Shown here one piece after another: positions 14,111 through 25,703 of a stretch of DNA of 64,000 nt. The number at the start of each line of letters is the position of its first letter. The first letter of the stretch is position 1. Origin of the DNA: Candidatus Celerinatantimonas neptuna. Lineage in GTDB: Bacteria > Pseudomonadota > Gammaproteobacteria > Enterobacterales > Celerinatantimonadaceae. Location: NCBI GenBank assembly GCA_911810475.1, contig OU461276.1, positions 3,287,501 to 3,351,500 on the forward strand. Reading direction: 5' to 3'. The notes under the pieces are model-generated. The model ran no database searches. It was not told the origin of the DNA and saw only the letters and a list, made by a program, of their open reading frames with translations. Made by a program: the position numbers and the translations under genes.

Positions 14111-15190
14111 ATGGCTAGATTAGATCGAGTACTAGGCTTTTTAACTCAATTATCCCGTCTTCATCAGTGGTTGATATTAATAATTGCCTCGGTACTTTTG
14201 GCATTACTCATTAATGGGGTAGGTCTGGCTGCCGGTTGGATGCTTGGTCCGATGTTTGCCGGGATTGCTTTAGCCCTTACCGGGAGTCAGATTAAATTAC
14301 CGAAATGGAGTTATCTGCTGGCACAGGCTTTACTAGGCTGTTTGATTGCAAAAACACTTACCCATTCAATTTTGTCAGAAATTTTTTCGGATTGGTTGCT
14401 ATTTTTCTCGGTGATTATTTCGATTATGGTTTTGAGCTGGGGACTTGGCTTTGTGATGGCTCGTCTTCATGTTATACCCAGTAGCGTTGCTATTTGGGGG
14501 GCCTCTCCAGGTGCAGCTGGGGCGATGGTCGTTATGTCAAAAGAGTTTGGAGCTGACGCCCGGTTAGTTGCTTTTATGCAATATCTACGTGTGTTATTAG
14601 TGGTAATTGTTGCGTCATTGGTTGCTTCAGCGACACTTTCCGGAAATTATACACATCAATCTCTTTTTGCCGGTTGGTTTGTTACTCCTAATTGGTTTGA
14701 TGTTGAGATGACGCTGCTTGTTGCTGTTGGGGGTATTGTGATCGGCCGAATAGGGCGTGTTCCTGCTGGAGCGATGTTAGTTCCTATGATCTTGGCTGCT
14801 TTTTTGCATTTGAACGGCTACTTAACAATTGATCTTCCCCAACTATTATTAATCTTAAGTTACTTAGTCATTGGGTGGGTTATTGGATTAGGATTTGATC
14901 AGCAGACTTTAAAGGCCTCGTTATATGCGTTGCCGAGGGTGTTAATTGCTAATGTAATTCTTATTTTTATCTGTGCATTACTTGGGGTTGGTGTTAGTTA
15001 TTGGTTCCATGTTGATCTACTATCAGCTTATTTAGCAACAAGCCCCGGAGGGGCTAATGTCATTGCAATTATTGCTTTATCTACGCCTGTCAATGTACCT
15101 TTTATTATGGCGTTGCAAACATGTCGACTCATTATTATTATTTTATTTGGCCCCTGGATTGCAAGGTTTATGGCCAAATGGGTCCATTAA
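14111..15190 (+). CDS. AbrB-family (PF05145-type) membrane protein
   Basis: The 359-residue polytopic protein is built from two similar halves, each with the AbrB-duplication signature. Examples are GAMLVPMILAAF and SSVAIWGASPGAAGAMVVMS in the first half region, and SAYLATSPGGANVIAIIAL near the end. Annotation pipelines call these AbrB-family transcriptional regulators or putative ammonia monooxygenases, but nothing here is DNA-binding. A membrane transport or regulatory role is more likely and the substrate is unknown. AAAGGA lies upstream of the ATG. A decayed IS element follows. Confidence 0.82.
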   Translation: MARLDRVLGFLTQLSRLHQWLILIIASVLLALLINGVGLAAGWMLGPMFAGIALALTGSQIKLPKWSYLLAQALLGCLIAKTLTHSILSEIFSDWLLFFSVIISIMVLSWGLGFVMARLHVIPSSVAIWGASPGAAGAMVVMSKEFGADARLVAFMQYLRVLLVVIVASLVASATLSGNYTHQSLFAGWFVTPNWFDVEMTLLVAVGGIVIGRIGRVPAGAMLVPMILAAFLHLNGYLTIDLPQLLLILSYLVIGWVIGLGFDQQTLKASLYALPRVLIANVILIFICALLGVGVSYWFHVDLLSAYLATSPGGANVIAIIALSTPVNVPFIMALQTCRLIIIILFGPWIARFMAKWVH

Positions 15191-15299
15191 TAGTTAAATA
15201 ATCTTGTTGTAAGGGATGATTTTTAGTTTCCGGCTAACCATATCTTCATTTTGTTTAAAAATATCTTATTGAGTAAATTTTAGTTATCTAATTCAAACA

Positions 15300-15797
15300 A
15301 ATCTTCTATGTAGCATAGAATTCTATTGTTCGATTTAGAACGGCATATGTGATGATGCTCAACTGCTTTTTGAGTGCATCAATGACCATATTTCTTGATG
15401 AAAATCAGGCTGATATTAATAAAGTGAATCATTAATGCCAACAACTAGGCAAGTTCTGCGTAGGCTGATGTTATGCACTTTATTCACATAATCAACCAGA
15501 TCACGGCGAACCGATGGCTTTAAAGCTTTTTTCGATAACCTCTTTGAGAATGGAGTGATCCAAACTCAAGTCTGCATATATTTGTTTTAACCGCCGGGTC
15601 TCCTTTCCAAGCTATTTCAATCGCTTGATATCTGAGCTTTCCATATCATCATATATGGCTTTATATATGGCTTTCCAGTTGTAATAAGTAGTATTAGCAA
15701 TGCCGTATTCACGATAGACATTCGGTACTTTTCGGCCAGCTTCAACCTCCTTCAAGATTTTAACTATCAGCGATTCCGTATAGCGTGATTTTTTCAT
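15300..15797 (-). pseudogene. IS3-family transposase remnant (orfA plus start of orfB)
   Basis: The ORF from 15797 starts MKKSRYTESLIVKILKEVEA, then REYGIANTTYYNWKA and MESSDIKRLK, the helix-turn-helix OrfA of IS3 elements. A small tandem duplication adds extra residues (AIYKAIYDD), and a stop at 15612 ends the frame. Beyond it the OrfA tail continues (ETRRLKQIYADLSLDHSILK). OrfB starts near 15530 (RRDLVDYVNKVHNISLRRTC) and decays after VIDALKK. It cannot make an active transposase. Confidence 0.8.
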
Positions 15798-15872
15798 CAG
15801 CGTTTTCCATTGGGTTAATTTAAACGGAAGAACTCTAAATCGGAATACATCTATTTTGAGAGGAGGTTTACA
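15300..15872 (-). mobile_element. truncated IS3-family insertion sequence (5' part)
   Basis: The element is read on the minus strand from a terminal sequence TGTAAACCTCCTC at 15872. It covers orfA and the first part of orfB, then fades at about 15300; the 3' half is missing. A related terminal sequence, TGTAAACCACCC, ends the second IS3-type remnant at 44064, which supports 15872 as a true IS end. No target duplication can be defined because one end is lost. Confidence 0.7.
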
Positions 15873-16121
15873 TCAGCACATAAAAAATCCAAATAGCAAG
15901 TGTATAGCAACACATACTATTGACTTAATCTTCATGTTGCATGGGCAAAAAATGAGCTAAACTTTCATTTGTCCTCTATTTTTAGAACTCGATTGCCTGA
16001 AAATTGTATCAATACCATCAATATTAGTAAGAAAGTGCTATTGTTTCCTGATTTTTTATCGCCATAATTATTGGCTGACCATTTTATGGATCAATTAGCA
16101 TCATTGATAACAAGGCATGTA

Positions 16122-16373
16122 ATGAAGATTTACCAATTTGATTTAATCCTTTCAGGTTTGCGACAAGCTACTCCAGAAGATCTTGCTGTGCTTGAGCGTG
16201 AATTGAAAATACAGGGTTGTGAGCACCCAAACCCTCGTCAGGATAAATATGGCGTACGAGTCACTGTAGCCGTTAATGCTGATACGTTTACTCAGGCTAT
16301 TTTCCAGAGTACTCAGTATATTTCAGCGATAAAGGGCTATCATCTGTCGGTTCGTTCGGTTGAATTTAACTGA
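16122..16373 (+). CDS. small protein of unknown function
   Basis: The 83-residue protein starts MKIYQFDLILSGLRQATPED with CAAGG 6 bases upstream of the ATG at 16122. In-frame starts at 16071 (TTG) and 16086 (ATG) are possible but lack a better ribosome-binding site. It has an alternating hydrophobic pattern and a later segment GVRVTVAVNADTFTQAIFQ, then YHLSVRSVEF. This looks like a small alpha/beta domain without signal peptide or membrane helix. I do not recognise the family. It lies upstream of purC in the same direction with a hairpin between them. Confidence 0.55.
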   Translation: MKIYQFDLILSGLRQATPEDLAVLERELKIQGCEHPNPRQDKYGVRVTVAVNADTFTQAIFQSTQYISAIKGYHLSVRSVEFN

Positions 16374-16460
16374 TTTCTTGTAAAATGCTATCCAACTATT
16401 GGTCAGAGTGACTCAATCGCTGTTATCGCCATCAAGGTTTGGTACAATCTGGTTTTTGAT

Positions 16461-16495
16461 AGACAGTGAGTATGCGGTTTACTGTCTTTGTTCTT
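16461..16495 (+). terminator. hairpin between the small unknown gene and purC
   Basis: AGACAGT (16461-16467) pairs with ACTGTCT (16481-16487), followed by TTTGTTCTTGTTTC. It may end the upstream transcript. Because it lies only 35 bases before the purC ATG, an attenuator role is also possible. Confidence 0.45.
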
Positions 16496-16521
16496 GTTTC
16501 ATTATATAGGATCAAATACCC

Positions 16522-17625
16522 ATGAATGTTGCCGACCAGGTGATGGCTGTCAATAATGATTTACCAATTCGTACGGCTTTGCCCGTCCATAGCGGTAAGG
16601 TTCGATCGGTTTATTGGTTAACAGAGGATGACAGTCGAAGGTTAATTCAGGAAAAGGACTATCCGGTTGCTTTCGACACGCCGTTGGCTGTGATGGTGAT
16701 TAGCGATCGTATTTCGGCTTTTGACTGTATATGGCATGGTGATCAAAATATGCAGGGGATCCCGGGTAAAGGGGCTGCACTTAATGCAATTTCTAACCAC
16801 TGGTTCGAGCTGTTTCGTCAACATGGTCTTGCACAAAATCATATTCTTGATATTCCTCATCCACTGGTATGGATTGTACAAAAAGCCCGGCCTGTTATGG
16901 TTGAAGCGATCGCCAGACAATATATTACGGGATCTATGTGGCGTTCCTATGAATGTGGTGAGCGTCATTTCTGTGGTATTGAGTTACCTGATGGATTGAA
17001 GAAAAACCAAAAGCTATCTGAATTGCTAATCACACCATCTACAAAAGGAATTCTGGAAGGTATTCCTGGTGTTCCTGAGGTTGATGATGTCAATGTGTCC
17101 CGAAGTGACTTAATTGATAATTATAAAGCGTTTGGCTTTCAGAATACTGATGATATTTCGCAATATGAGACCTTGCTAAAGCAAGGTTTCAATGTGATTA
17201 GTAATGCCCTGTCTGCACATAATCAAATTTTTGTAGATACTAAATTTGAATTTGGTTATGTCACGGATCGAGATGGCCAGGATCAGTTAATCTATATGGA
17301 TGAAGTCGGTACTCCTGATTCATCACGAATTTGGGATGAGGATGCCTATCAACAAGGGAATATCGTTGAGAATTCAAAAGAAGGTTTTAGGCAGATGTTA
17401 CTCAACTTTTTCTCTGATCCTGATATTTTACTGAACAAAAATCGTATGGCTGAGCGCTTTGCTCTTGCTCGTGATACGGCTTTGCCTGTTGAGGCGATGA
17501 TGGACCTTTCGCGAACATATATACAAATAGCACAGACCATTACAGGTCAAGCTATTCAATTGTCTGATCATCCGAAAAATGACATTATTCGTTGTTTAAA
17601 AGAAGACTATCAGTTGATTGACTAA
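16522..17625 (+). CDS. purC: phosphoribosylaminoimidazole-succinocarboxamide synthase, long form
   Basis: PurC (SAICAR synthetase) joins aspartate to CAIR with ATP in purine synthesis. The protein has the family motifs SGKVRSVYW (ATP-binding), [43 protein letters not shown] and [14 protein letters not shown]. At 367 residues it is the long form found in Vibrio and relatives, not the 237-residue enterobacterial form. No PurR operator of the ACGCAAACGTTTGCGT type is visible upstream. recR follows after 29 bases and may share the transcript. Confidence 0.96.
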   Translation: MNVADQVMAVNNDLPIRTALPVHSGKVRSVYWLTEDDSRRLIQEKDYPVAFDTPLAVMVISDRISAFDCIWHGDQNMQGIPGKGAALNAISNHWFELFRQHGLAQNHILDIPHPLVWIVQKARPVMVEAIARQYITGSMWRSYECGERHFCGIELPDGLKKNQKLSELLITPSTKGILEGIPGVPEVDDVNVSRSDLIDNYKAFGFQNTDDISQYETLLKQGFNVISNALSAHNQIFVDTKFEFGYVTDRDGQDQLIYMDEVGTPDSSRIWDEDAYQQGNIVENSKEGFRQMLLNFFSDPDILLNKNRMAERFALARDTALPVEAMMDLSRTYIQIAQTITGQAIQLSDHPKNDIIRCLKEDYQLID

Positions 17626-17654
17626 AGTATGAAAATTCAAGAGGTGAAGATTTA

Positions 17655-18257
17655 ATGAAATATACCCCGAGTTTGGATCGGTTGATTCAGGCGTTTCAGG
17701 CTTTGCCGGGAGTTGGGCCCAGAAGTGCTCAGCGAATGGCATTTTCATTGCTTGAACAGAAAAGAACACAAGCTGCTGAATTGGCAGAAGCGTTATCTGA
17801 GGCTTTGGTGAATATCGGCCATTGTTCTCAATGTCGTAACTTTTCTGAAGGGGATACTTTATGTCCGGTTTGTCAGTCATCAAAGAGACAGAGTGGTGGA
17901 TTGCTTTGCATAGTGGAAAGCCCGGCAGATGTTGTTGCTATAGAACAGACAGCCCAGTATTCTGGATTGTATTTTGTACTTATGGGACATTTATCTCCAA
18001 TCGACGGTATCGGACCGCATGAAATAGGGTTGGATTTACTTGAACACCGGTTGGATGAAGAGCCTATAAACGAGTTGATTCTGGCTACGAATCCAACGGT
18101 AGAAGGTGAGGCAACGGCTTATTATATTGCTGACTTGGCAAAACAAAGGCAGATTAAAGTATCAAGAATCGCCCACGGCGTACCGGTCGGCGGTGAGTTA
18201 GACAATGTTGATGGAACAACCTTGTCCCACTCGTTTCTTGGCCGCCAAGCTTTTTAA
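17655..18257 (+). CDS. recR: recombination mediator protein RecR
   Basis: RecR works with RecF and RecO to load RecA onto SSB-covered gaps. It contains the helix-hairpin-helix ([14 protein letters not shown], about 18-31), a C4 zinc finger (CSQC about 57-60 and CPVC about 69-72) and a Toprim domain ([36 protein letters not shown]). The length of 200 residues is standard. AGAGGTG precedes the ATG. In most gammaproteobacteria recR follows dnaX-ybaB; here it lies behind purC, about 4.7 kb before ybaB. Confidence 0.97.
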   Translation: MKYTPSLDRLIQAFQALPGVGPRSAQRMAFSLLEQKRTQAAELAEALSEALVNIGHCSQCRNFSEGDTLCPVCQSSKRQSGGLLCIVESPADVVAIEQTAQYSGLYFVLMGHLSPIDGIGPHEIGLDLLEHRLDEEPINELILATNPTVEGEATAYYIADLAKQRQIKVSRIAHGVPVGGELDNVDGTTLSHSFLGRQAF

Positions 18258-18264
18258 TTTACGA

Positions 18265-18645
18265 TTACAATGCAAAAAGATCCTGTCGTTTTTGCATTTG
18301 ACGTTTTTTCTCGCAACTCTCACAACGTTGGATGCAAGGATCCTTTTCTAACCGATGTGTTTCAATTTGTTCTTCACAATCGCTACATATACCATAAAGA
18401 CCAATATCGCATTGACAAAGCGCTGCATCGATTCGGCGCAATTCAACAAGTAAAGGCTCCAATGTCGGATCAACAATTGTACATGCATAATCTACAAAAT
18501 CGGCATGTGATAGGGTATCAAGAATTGCAGCTTTTTTTTGCCATTCCAGATTGTCAGATTTCAACAAATATTCAACAATTTGCCGCTTGACTGCTACCAT
18601 CATCCCTTCCAGTCTAGCTTGATAATGCGAATACTCCAAAGTCAT
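18265..18645 (-). CDS. DksA/TraR-type C4 zinc-finger protein
   Basis: The C-terminal third carries CSDC followed 17 residues later by CESC (GLYGICSDCEEQIETHRLEK), the C-x2-C-x17-C-x2-C pattern of the DksA/TraR zinc finger. The N-terminal part is predicted helical, as needed for a coiled coil reaching into the RNA polymerase secondary channel. At about 126 residues it is shorter than DksA (151) and longer than TraR (73), so it is probably a paralogue and not DksA itself. I start at MTLEYSHY (18645); a Met two codons upstream (18651) is possible. It converges on recR with a 7-base gap. Confidence 0.82.
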   Translation of the reverse strand: MTLEYSHYQARLEGMMVAVKRQIVEYLLKSDNLEWQKKAAILDTLSHADFVDYACTIVDPTLEPLLVELRRIDAALCQCDIGLYGICSDCEEQIETHRLEKDPCIQRCESCEKKRQMQKRQDLFAL

Positions 18646-18891
18646 TCCCATATATTGTTATTGACACTAAACGGTAAGTATATGGAGCAGTTTTGTTAAC
18701 AGTCATGATATGAATCAACAACCAGTCTATATTTTACTTAATTTATGAGGTTATTTTAGATAGTCGATTGAATGAACTATTGATGATTTATCTGTTATTT
18801 ATATGTAATAGCAAATATGAATATCTGCTTTGAATTAAGAGTCATAATATAAAGTGTGTCAGTTGTATTCTTGGCTTATTTGGGGAGCTTG

Positions 18892-19830
18892 TTAATTATT
18901 TAAAGCAGCTATTAATTCATGCTTTATATCATGATACTCGCGTAAAACTCTTATTTTTCTAAAGAGAGGATCCGCTTGCGGATAGCTTAATTTTAGGTAA
19001 CTAAACCATTGTTTGACCCTGGCCGGGAAATAAATGGCTTCATGAAGGCTCGCTGGGTGTTCTGCAAATTGGATTAATAGTTCAAGGATACCAGTCCAGG
19101 TCATTTGAGGTTCGTCTTTTTTTATCATCTGAGCGATGTTTGGCCGGGCAATAGCTCCTCTTCCTATCATAAAAGAGTTTGTTTTGGCTTGCTCTTTACA
19201 TTGATTAAATGATGCTTTATCCCATATTTCACCGTTAGCTACGACGTCGATATTAATCCGTTGACGGATGGCGTCGATCCAGTGCCAATAGGCTGGAGGA
19301 CGATAGCCATCTATTTTTGTTCTTGCATGAACGGTCAACTCATCTGCTCCTGCTGTTGCAATTGCATCGGCTATTTCAAATGTGTGTTGGGTGTTTTCAT
19401 AGCCCAGTCGAATTTTTGCAGAGACCGGAAGGTGTAAAGGAACTGCATTACGAACAGCTCTTACAATATCAAAAATGAGTTGTGGTTCTTTCAGTAATAT
19501 TGCACCGCCTCTGCTTTTGTTGACAGTTTTAGCTGGACAACCGAAGTTCAGGTCAATCCCAGCAGAGCCGAGTTTAATAGCAGTTATTGAGTTGATTGCA
19601 AGCCAATCGGGACTTTGGCCTAGTAATTGAACCCGCACTGGAACACCCGAAGATGTAACTCCATTGTGATGTAATTCAGGGCAAAGCCGGTAAAAGACTT
19701 TGGGTGGGAGTTTTTGTTCTGTAACTCGAATGAACTCGGTTACGCATAGATCATACCCACCAATCGTTGTGAGTAGCTGGCGCATTTGTGCGTCAACGAC
19801 GCCTTCCATGGGGGCTAAAATAAGGCGCAT
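18892..19830 (-). CDS. dusC: tRNA-dihydrouridine(16) synthase DusC
   Basis: DusC is an FMN enzyme that reduces U16 in tRNA D-loops with NADPH. Signatures: LAPMEGVVDAQMRQLL (FMN-binding start), RVQLLGQ, DLNFGCPAKTVN with the catalytic Cys, KIRLGY, LTVHARTKIDGY, VVANGEIWD and MIGRGAIARPNI. The MRLILAPMEGV start, the 312-residue length and the KQWFSYLK tail fit DusC better than DusA or DusB. AGGA precedes the ATG. It is divergent from apt. Confidence 0.93.
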   Translation of the reverse strand: MRLILAPMEGVVDAQMRQLLTTIGGYDLCVTEFIRVTEQKLPPKVFYRLCPELHHNGVTSSGVPVRVQLLGQSPDWLAINSITAIKLGSAGIDLNFGCPAKTVNKSRGGAILLKEPQLIFDIVRAVRNAVPLHLPVSAKIRLGYENTQHTFEIADAIATAGADELTVHARTKIDGYRPPAYWHWIDAIRQRINIDVVANGEIWDKASFNQCKEQAKTNSFMIGRGAIARPNIAQMIKKDEPQMTWTGILELLIQFAEHPASLHEAIYFPARVKQWFSYLKLSYPQADPLFRKIRVLREYHDIKHELIAALNN

Positions 19831-19959
19831 AATTGTTCCTGAAAAGATAATGTCGGCGTTTTAAAGTATTCTTGGGAAAAAGTCCAGTATGTTTTTCGAA
19901 CTTTTTTGTGGATTTTTAAATTCGTCGTGTCGTTCTGGTGTATCTGTTTAAGTTGGGCT

Positions 19960-19987
19960 TTGCAATGTAGCTACAAATTGCGATAAT
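19960..19987 (+). promoter_or_regulatory. putative promoter of the apt leader transcript
   Basis: TTGCAA (19960-19965) and GATAAT (19982-19987) are separated by 16 bases, predicting a start near 19994. It points towards apt and the structured leader. Confidence 0.5.
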
Positions 19988-19993
19988 CTGTCT

Positions 19994-20077
19994 TTAAGAT
20001 TGGGGTGTTGATGGGTGAGTTTTTACTGTAAAAATCAATACACCCGCAAAAGGCCCTTGCTATGCAATGGGCTTTTT
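19994..20077 (+). ncRNA. structured leader or small RNA upstream of apt
   Basis: The predicted transcript folds into two hairpins. The first joins GGTGTTGAT to ATCAATACACC with an inner TTTTT/AAAAA stem. The second is a terminator (20053-20077). The only upstream gene, dusC, is divergent, so this terminator has no plus-strand gene to end. Either a small RNA of about 84 bases or an attenuator of apt-dnaX-ybaB is the simplest reading. I do not recognise an Rfam family. Confidence 0.45.
20053..20077 (+). terminator. intrinsic terminator in the apt leader
   Basis: GCCCTTGC (20053-20060), loop TAT and GCAATGGGC (20064-20072) form an 8-pair stem with one bulged T. TTTTT follows, and the apt ATG lies 21 bases further on. 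Confidence 0.75.
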
Positions 20078-20098
20078 ATTTGACGATTTGGATAGATT

Positions 20099-20644
20099 AT
20101 GAAGCCAGAAACTTACGCTTTAATTGCACAAAGTATTAAAGCTGTTCCCGATTACCCTAAGCCAGGTATTATTTTTCGCGATATTACGAGTCTTATGGAA
20201 AACCCACAGGCCTATGCCGCCACTATTCATGAATTGGTTGCTATATATAAGGATTGTGGTTTTACTAAGGTCGCAGGTACTGAAGCGCGTGGATTTTTAT
20301 TCGGTGCGCCGCTGGCGCTTGAGTTAGGTGTTGGATTTATTCCGGTTCGTAAACCTGGTAAGTTGCCCCGGGAAACTATTAGCCAGAGTTATGAACTGGA
20401 ATATGGTATGGATTGTGTTGAAATCCATAAAGATGCTTTAAATGAAAATGATAAAGTGTTACTTGTTGATGATTTAATTGCAACAGGTGGGACTGCAGAG
20501 GCAACGGTTGCATTGATTCGTCAATTAGGGGCGATAATTAGTGACGCAGCTTTTGTAATTAATCTTGTTGATCTTCCTGGAAAACAGCGTCTGGAACAGT
20601 TGGATGTGAAAGTAACTCATCTGATTGAATATCAGGGTGAATAA
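20099..20644 (+). CDS. apt: adenine phosphoribosyltransferase
   Basis: Apt salvages adenine with PRPP to give AMP in the cytoplasm. The PRPP-binding motif [18 protein letters not shown] (about 122-139) is typical. [32 protein letters not shown] and [20 protein letters not shown] are further family signatures. The length of 181 residues is standard (183 in E. coli). It starts the conserved apt-dnaX-ybaB order and is preceded by an intrinsic terminator in its own leader, which suggests control by read-through. Confidence 0.97.
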   Translation: MKPETYALIAQSIKAVPDYPKPGIIFRDITSLMENPQAYAATIHELVAIYKDCGFTKVAGTEARGFLFGAPLALELGVGFIPVRKPGKLPRETISQSYELEYGMDCVEIHKDALNENDKVLLVDDLIATGGTAEATVALIRQLGAIISDAAFVINLVDLPGKQRLEQLDVKVTHLIEYQGE

Positions 20645-20669
20645 CTAGTTTGCTGATAGGAGCATGATC

Positions 20670-22904
<2,235 letters not shown>

Positions 22905-22970
22905 TTGAGCTTGATTTTAAGCGATCAGATCGGGTTTAATTGCTGCAACTAGCCAAGAGAGAGAAAAATT

Positions 22971-23297
22971 ATGTTTAAGGGTGGAATGGGTAACCTCATG
23001 AAACAGGCTCAGCAGATGCAAGAGCGCATGAAACAAGCCCAGGATGAAATTGCTAATTTACAGGTGACTGGTGAGTCAGGTGCCGGTTTGGTAAAAATAA
23101 CAATGACCGGGAATCATAATGTTCGTCGTGTCGAAATTGATGATAGCCTGATGGAAGATGATAAAGAAATGCTTGAAGATTTGGTTGCAGCCGCAATCAA
23201 TGATGCAAGTCGCCGGGTTGAAGAAACCAGTCAGGCAAAAATGGCAGAAATTACTGGGGGAATGCAATTACCACCTGGTATGAAAATGCCTTTTTAG
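22971..23297 (+). CDS. ybaB: YbaB/EbfC nucleoid-associated protein
   Basis: The 108-residue DNA-binding protein has the standard family length. Signatures are [20 protein letters not shown] (coiled N-terminus), [20 protein letters not shown] and LPPGMKMPF at the end. It forms dimers with a tweezer shape and binds DNA with little sequence preference. It follows dnaX by 66 bases as in most gammaproteobacteria, but the usual third gene recR is absent here. A strong terminator follows. Confidence 0.96.
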   Translation: MFKGGMGNLMKQAQQMQERMKQAQDEIANLQVTGESGAGLVKITMTGNHNVRRVEIDDSLMEDDKEMLEDLVAAAINDASRRVEETSQAKMAEITGGMQLPPGMKMPF

Positions 23298-23310
23298 TGT
23301 AAATATAAAG

Positions 23311-23335
23311 CGGGCCCTGATGGCCCGTTTTGTTT
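23311..23335 (+). terminator. terminator after ybaB, probably bidirectional
   Basis: CGGGCC (23311-23316), loop CTGAT and GGCCCG (23322-23327) are followed by TTTTGTTT. On the minus strand an A/T-rich flank also follows, so it can serve the convergent nagC. Confidence 0.88.
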
Positions 23336-23341
23336 GAACAG

Positions 23342-24568
23342 TTAGTCTGTTTGGCTTGATTTTGTATTTGTTATTTTGATGAGCAGTTCGCCATTTAGCA
23401 TAGCCCGTTTAATGAGTGCTGCCCCTCCGATTGTTGGTGTATTTTGAAAATAGGCCTTATCAATTTTTAGTTGTTTTCTAAAAGAGGTTAGTGTTTGGTG
23501 GCGTAGGCTTTTATAAAGCCTCTCGAATAATCTGTCTCCAAGAGACACAATTTCTCCGGCAATTAAAATTTTTTGTGGGTTGAATAGATTCACGATTATT
23601 GCAATTGCTTGTCCTAATGCATCAATCGCTCGTTCGACTAACGGTTGGCAGAGTGCATCACCTTTTGTTGCAAGTTGATAAACGCGTTCAATCTCATCAT
23701 CCATACAAAGGTCTGAGTGATATTCAGAGTTTCCCAGTAACTGCCGGGCCCGTTTCAAAATAGACGGATTAGAGCATATGGTTTCCAGACAACCAATGTT
23801 CCCACATTGACATGTCTCACCGAGAGGGTCTAATTGGATATGGCCTATTTCACCTAAGTCCCGATCCGGATAGGTGAATACCTCATTTGCTACAATGATG
23901 CCAGCACTTGTCCCATGGTGAACACTGACTAATACGCTATCTTCGATATCTTGTGCATTCCCAAGGTAATGTTCGGCGAGAGCCATCGCCCGTGTATTAT
24001 TACCGATGTAAGTCGGGAGGTGAAATCTCTGGTGAATGAGACTTCCCAGAGGGCAGTCACGCAGCCCGAAGTGAGGGGTATAGCGAATGATGCCCGTTTC
24101 TGTTGCAACTAATCCTGATAATGTGATAGCAATGGCTATCAGCGGCAAATCAGTGCCTCTGTGGCGGAGCATTTCCTCGATTGCTCTAATTAATTCTTTT
24201 ACAACATCGTCTTCATGAATAGCTATAAAAGGCTGACTTTGATAGTCATATTGATGGCCTGCCAGGTCATAAATGGCCAGATCCAGGCATCCTCGCCCTA
24301 ATCGAATAGACAGAAACTGAAAATGATCATTACTCATCAGTGAGATAGCCCGTCGTCCACCGGTCGATTGCTGCTGAGCTGTTTCATGAATCAAATCGGC
24401 ATCTAATAACTGACGTGTGATTTTGGTGATGCTGGCTGGTGCCAACTGGCTGATTTTAGCAATATCAATTCTGGAAATAGGGCCGCATTGATCAATAAGG
24501 CGATAAACTACCGCTATATTCATCCGTTTGATTTGCCAAGGGCTAATCATGTTGTTTGTGTTATTCAA
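23342..24568 (-). CDS. nagC: N-acetylglucosamine repressor NagC (ROK family)
   Basis: NagC represses amino-sugar genes and is released by GlcNAc-6-phosphate. The N-terminal winged helix (GPISRIDIAKISQLAPASIT) and STGGRRAISLM are nearly as in E. coli. The ROK part has the zinc signature CQCGNIGCLETIC and NLFNPQKILIAGEI. The length is 408 residues from a TTG at 24568 with GGGGA upstream; an ATG at 24550 is the alternative. It overlaps nagA by 8 bases and ends the nagBAC operon, so it controls its own transcript. No nagD follows. Confidence 0.94.
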   Translation of the reverse strand: MNNTNNMISPWQIKRMNIAVVYRLIDQCGPISRIDIAKISQLAPASITKITRQLLDADLIHETAQQQSTGGRRAISLMSNDHFQFLSIRLGRGCLDLAIYDLAGHQYDYQSQPFIAIHEDDVVKELIRAIEEMLRHRGTDLPLIAIAITLSGLVATETGIIRYTPHFGLRDCPLGSLIHQRFHLPTYIGNNTRAMALAEHYLGNAQDIEDSVLVSVHHGTSAGIIVANEVFTYPDRDLGEIGHIQLDPLGETCQCGNIGCLETICSNPSILKRARQLLGNSEYHSDLCMDDEIERVYQLATKGDALCQPLVERAIDALGQAIAIIVNLFNPQKILIAGEIVSLGDRLFERLYKSLRHQTLTSFRKQLKIDKAYFQNTPTIGGAALIKRAMLNGELLIKITNTKSSQTD

Positions 24569-25703
24569 ATCGGATTAATTCCCCTGCTTCAATGACTGAT
24601 GTGACGTTATATTGAGGGTCAAGCAGGACCAGATTGGCGATAAAACCGCGGGCTATTGTGCCCAGTTGATTATCAAGACCAATGGCTCTGGCAGGGTACA
24701 AACTTGCCATTCTCAGCACTTCTTCTTTTTCAATGCCGACGTGTTGTATGCAGTTTCGTACGGCTTCATTCATCGTTAGCATTGACCCGCCTAATGTTCC
24801 ATCAGTTCCAATACAATGGCCATTTTCCACATGGATTGTCCGTCCGACAAATTCAAATTCGTGAATGTCTGAGCCTGCTGCTGCTGTTGCATCCGTAATC
24901 AGATAAAGATGCTCTTTGAGTAATTTTTTGGCTATTCTGACGCAGGCATAATCTATATGTAAACCATCAACAATGATGCCGCCATAGATGTTTTTACTAT
25001 CAAAAATAGCGCCGAGCACACCAGGCTCTCGTCCTTTGAGACCACTCATTGCATTGTAGACATGCGTCGCATATTTTGCTCCAGCATTAAAGGCCGCTTG
25101 GGTTTGTTCATAACTGGCGTTTGAGTGGCCGAGCGAAACACGAATGCCATTTTGTGACAATTCTTTAATCTGTTCTGGACTTGCATTTTCCGGGGCAACC
25201 GTTAACAGGGTAATTTCGTTTGCATGTTTGATTAGTAATTTTACATCTTCGTCAGTTAACGGTCGGATAAAAGATTCCGTATGGATCCCTTTTTTGGCTG
25301 TTGAGATAAAAGGTCCTTCAAGATGTAAGCCCGGGAGTCGGTAAGGATATTGACTGCGATAATTCGATGCAACAGTAAAGGCGAGATTCATCTCATCCTG
25401 GCTTGTCGTTATCAATGTGGGCAGAAAAGTTGTTGTACCACTTTTTAAGTTAGCCTGATGCATTGTTTCGAGGGTTTTTTCACTGACAGAGCCATTAAAC
25501 ATGACCCCCCCGCATCCGTTTAGTTGTAGATCGATAAAAGCCGGAGCAATTAATTGACCAGGCATTGCATAGCAGGTTACATGCGAGGGTAGTTTTGTTT
25601 CAGGAACAATGGATTCGATCTGATTACCTTCAAGAATGAGTGCGTGATCAGAAATAATTTTTTCCCCATCAAAGAGGGTGGCTTGAGTTAATGCGTATTT
25701 CAT
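24561..25703 (-). CDS. nagA: N-acetylglucosamine-6-phosphate deacetylase
   Basis: NagA removes acetate from GlcNAc-6-P to give GlcN-6-P for NagB. It has the amidohydrolase barrel motifs [49 protein letters not shown], and the catalytic Asp in [10 protein letters not shown]. The length of 380 residues matches the family (382 in E. coli). Its ATG overlaps the TGA of nagB (ATGA, 25700-25703), so translation is coupled. Confidence 0.97.
   Translation of the reverse strand: MKYALTQATLFDGEKIISDHALILEGNQIESIVPETKLPSHVTCYAMPGQLIAPAFIDLQLNGCGGVMFNGSVSEKTLETMHQANLKSGTTTFLPTLITTSQDEMNLAFTVASNYRSQYPYRLPGLHLEGPFISTAKKGIHTESFIRPLTDEDVKLLIKHANEITLLTVAPENASPEQIKELSQNGIRVSLGHSNASYEQTQAAFNAGAKYATHVYNAMSGLKGREPGVLGAIFDSKNIYGGIIVDGLHIDYACVRIAKKLLKEHLYLITDATAAAGSDIHEFEFVGRTIHVENGHCIGTDGTLGGSMLTMNEAVRNCIQHVGIEKEEVLRMASLYPARAIGLDNQLGTIARGFIANLVLLDPQYNVTSVIEAGELIRFE

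Larger units (their letters stand above)
15191..16121. other. region occupied by a decayed IS3-family element
   Basis: Apart from the IS remnant (about 15300-15872) the stretch is AT-rich spacer without a visible gene. The element separates the AbrB-type gene from the small unknown gene before purC. Confidence 0.5.
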
